Source of the DNA: Porphyra umbilicalis
Lineage: Eukaryota; Rhodophyta; Bangiophyceae; Bangiales; Bangiaceae
Length of the DNA: 64,000 nucleotides
Assembly (NCBI GenBank): GCA_002049455.2
Contig: KV918805.1
Span: 124,001 to 188,000 of the forward strand
Reading direction: 5' to 3'
Below the pieces are notes generated by a model that did not search any database, was not told the DNA's origin, and worked only from the letters and a program-made list of their open reading frames with translations. A program made the position numbers and the translations under genes. Within the stretch, counting starts at the first letter, position 1. Each line of letters begins with the position of its first letter. Below, piece after piece: positions 63,411 through 64,000 of the stretch.

Positions 63411-64000
63411 CGTTATTCAGCATTTGAATTCGACCGAGAGAGAAGGATGGGGGCCACTTCACTATCCGGCGAATTATTTCACAATTCGAAATAGGGGCTC
63501 TGGGCACCTCACTGGAGCCTGCAAATGGAGAAAAGCTTTCGCACACTTGCACAGTAACTCTCTGCCAGTGAGTAGGCTAGCCACTTTTCCTCTCATGCTC
63601 TTCCTACCGGCCGATGACGTTCCAATTTTTGGCGACTGGTACTAAGCTGGGTTGTGGAGAACATGGAACAGTAGCGCTCTTATTTGTGAGCCTCTCTTAC
63701 GGAGTTGGTCACTGTTGTCTTCTTTTTTTTTAATACCGTCTTTCACCGGCTGATGCGTTAGGAGTCTAGTTAGAAACGTCTGTCTTTCTTAGATGAGGAT
63801 GCGGGGGTTACATTCCTAATGTCGCAAAGGTATAATACTTCATTTGCCGAAGTCGTTGCAAAATACGCGGAATAGAATGCACAGTATCATGCTGGATGAG
63901 GTGGATGAAAGTTCACATGACAGTATGACGTCAGACCTGGCGTGTTGCCAATGGCATCTCGCGGACGTTCTCATCTCAGACGCGCGATGCGTAGCTGTCC
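63411..64000. other. AT-richer trailing region, no supported gene
   Basis: I find no open frame with recognisable content and no repeat matching elsewhere in the window. A T-rich run lies near 63722-63733. Confidence 0.4.

Overview
This window is nuclear DNA of a GC-rich eukaryote, most likely an alga. A red alga of the Porphyra/Pyropia type fits best, but that is inference from overall character and not from a marker gene. The clues are very high third-position GC in host genes, long Ala/Gly/Pro runs, few and short spliceosomal introns, a plant/algal-type bHLH-zipper factor, and many decayed DNA transposons in AT-richer DNA between gene islands. No rRNA, tRNA or CRISPR array was found.

Layout. 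1-4.0 kb is gene-poor repeat DNA. 4.0-13.5 kb is a gene island: a secreted Kazal-like protein with a TATA box and a 19-bp tandem repeat upstream (+), a low-complexity repeat protein (+), a weak remnant (-), a three-exon SAM-DUF202 membrane protein (-) and a carboxymuconolactone-decarboxylase-like protein (-). 13.8-33.6 kb is repeat territory: a 200-bp repeat cluster, a Tnp2/Plavaka-type (CACTA-like) transposon (-), a pogo/Tigger-type transposase (+), tandem repeats, a MITE fragment with a hairpin, and a two-gene PIF/Harbinger element with convergent transposase and Myb/SANT genes.

33.7-59.6 kb is the main host gene block: KLHDC4/Kel3-type Kelch protein (+), a secreted alpha-helical Ala-rich protein (-), the CYC8/SSN6 TPR corepressor subunit (+, one intron), an alpha-helical repeat protein possibly of the MAU2/SCC4 type (-), an intact 242-bp MITE, a staphylococcal-nuclease-domain protein (-), a bHLH-zipper factor (+) and a divergent beta-carbonic anhydrase (-). 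61.0-63.4 kb holds a decayed DDE transposase whose third signature contains YGEQGLEAWHG.

Two patterns cut across the window. First, nine otherwise convincing coding genes change frame at G or C homopolymers of 8-25 bases, and a tenth probably does, which suggests assembly length errors or unstable tracts; three transposons instead carry ordinary stops and frame changes. Second, all three confidently placed host introns start with GTACGT.
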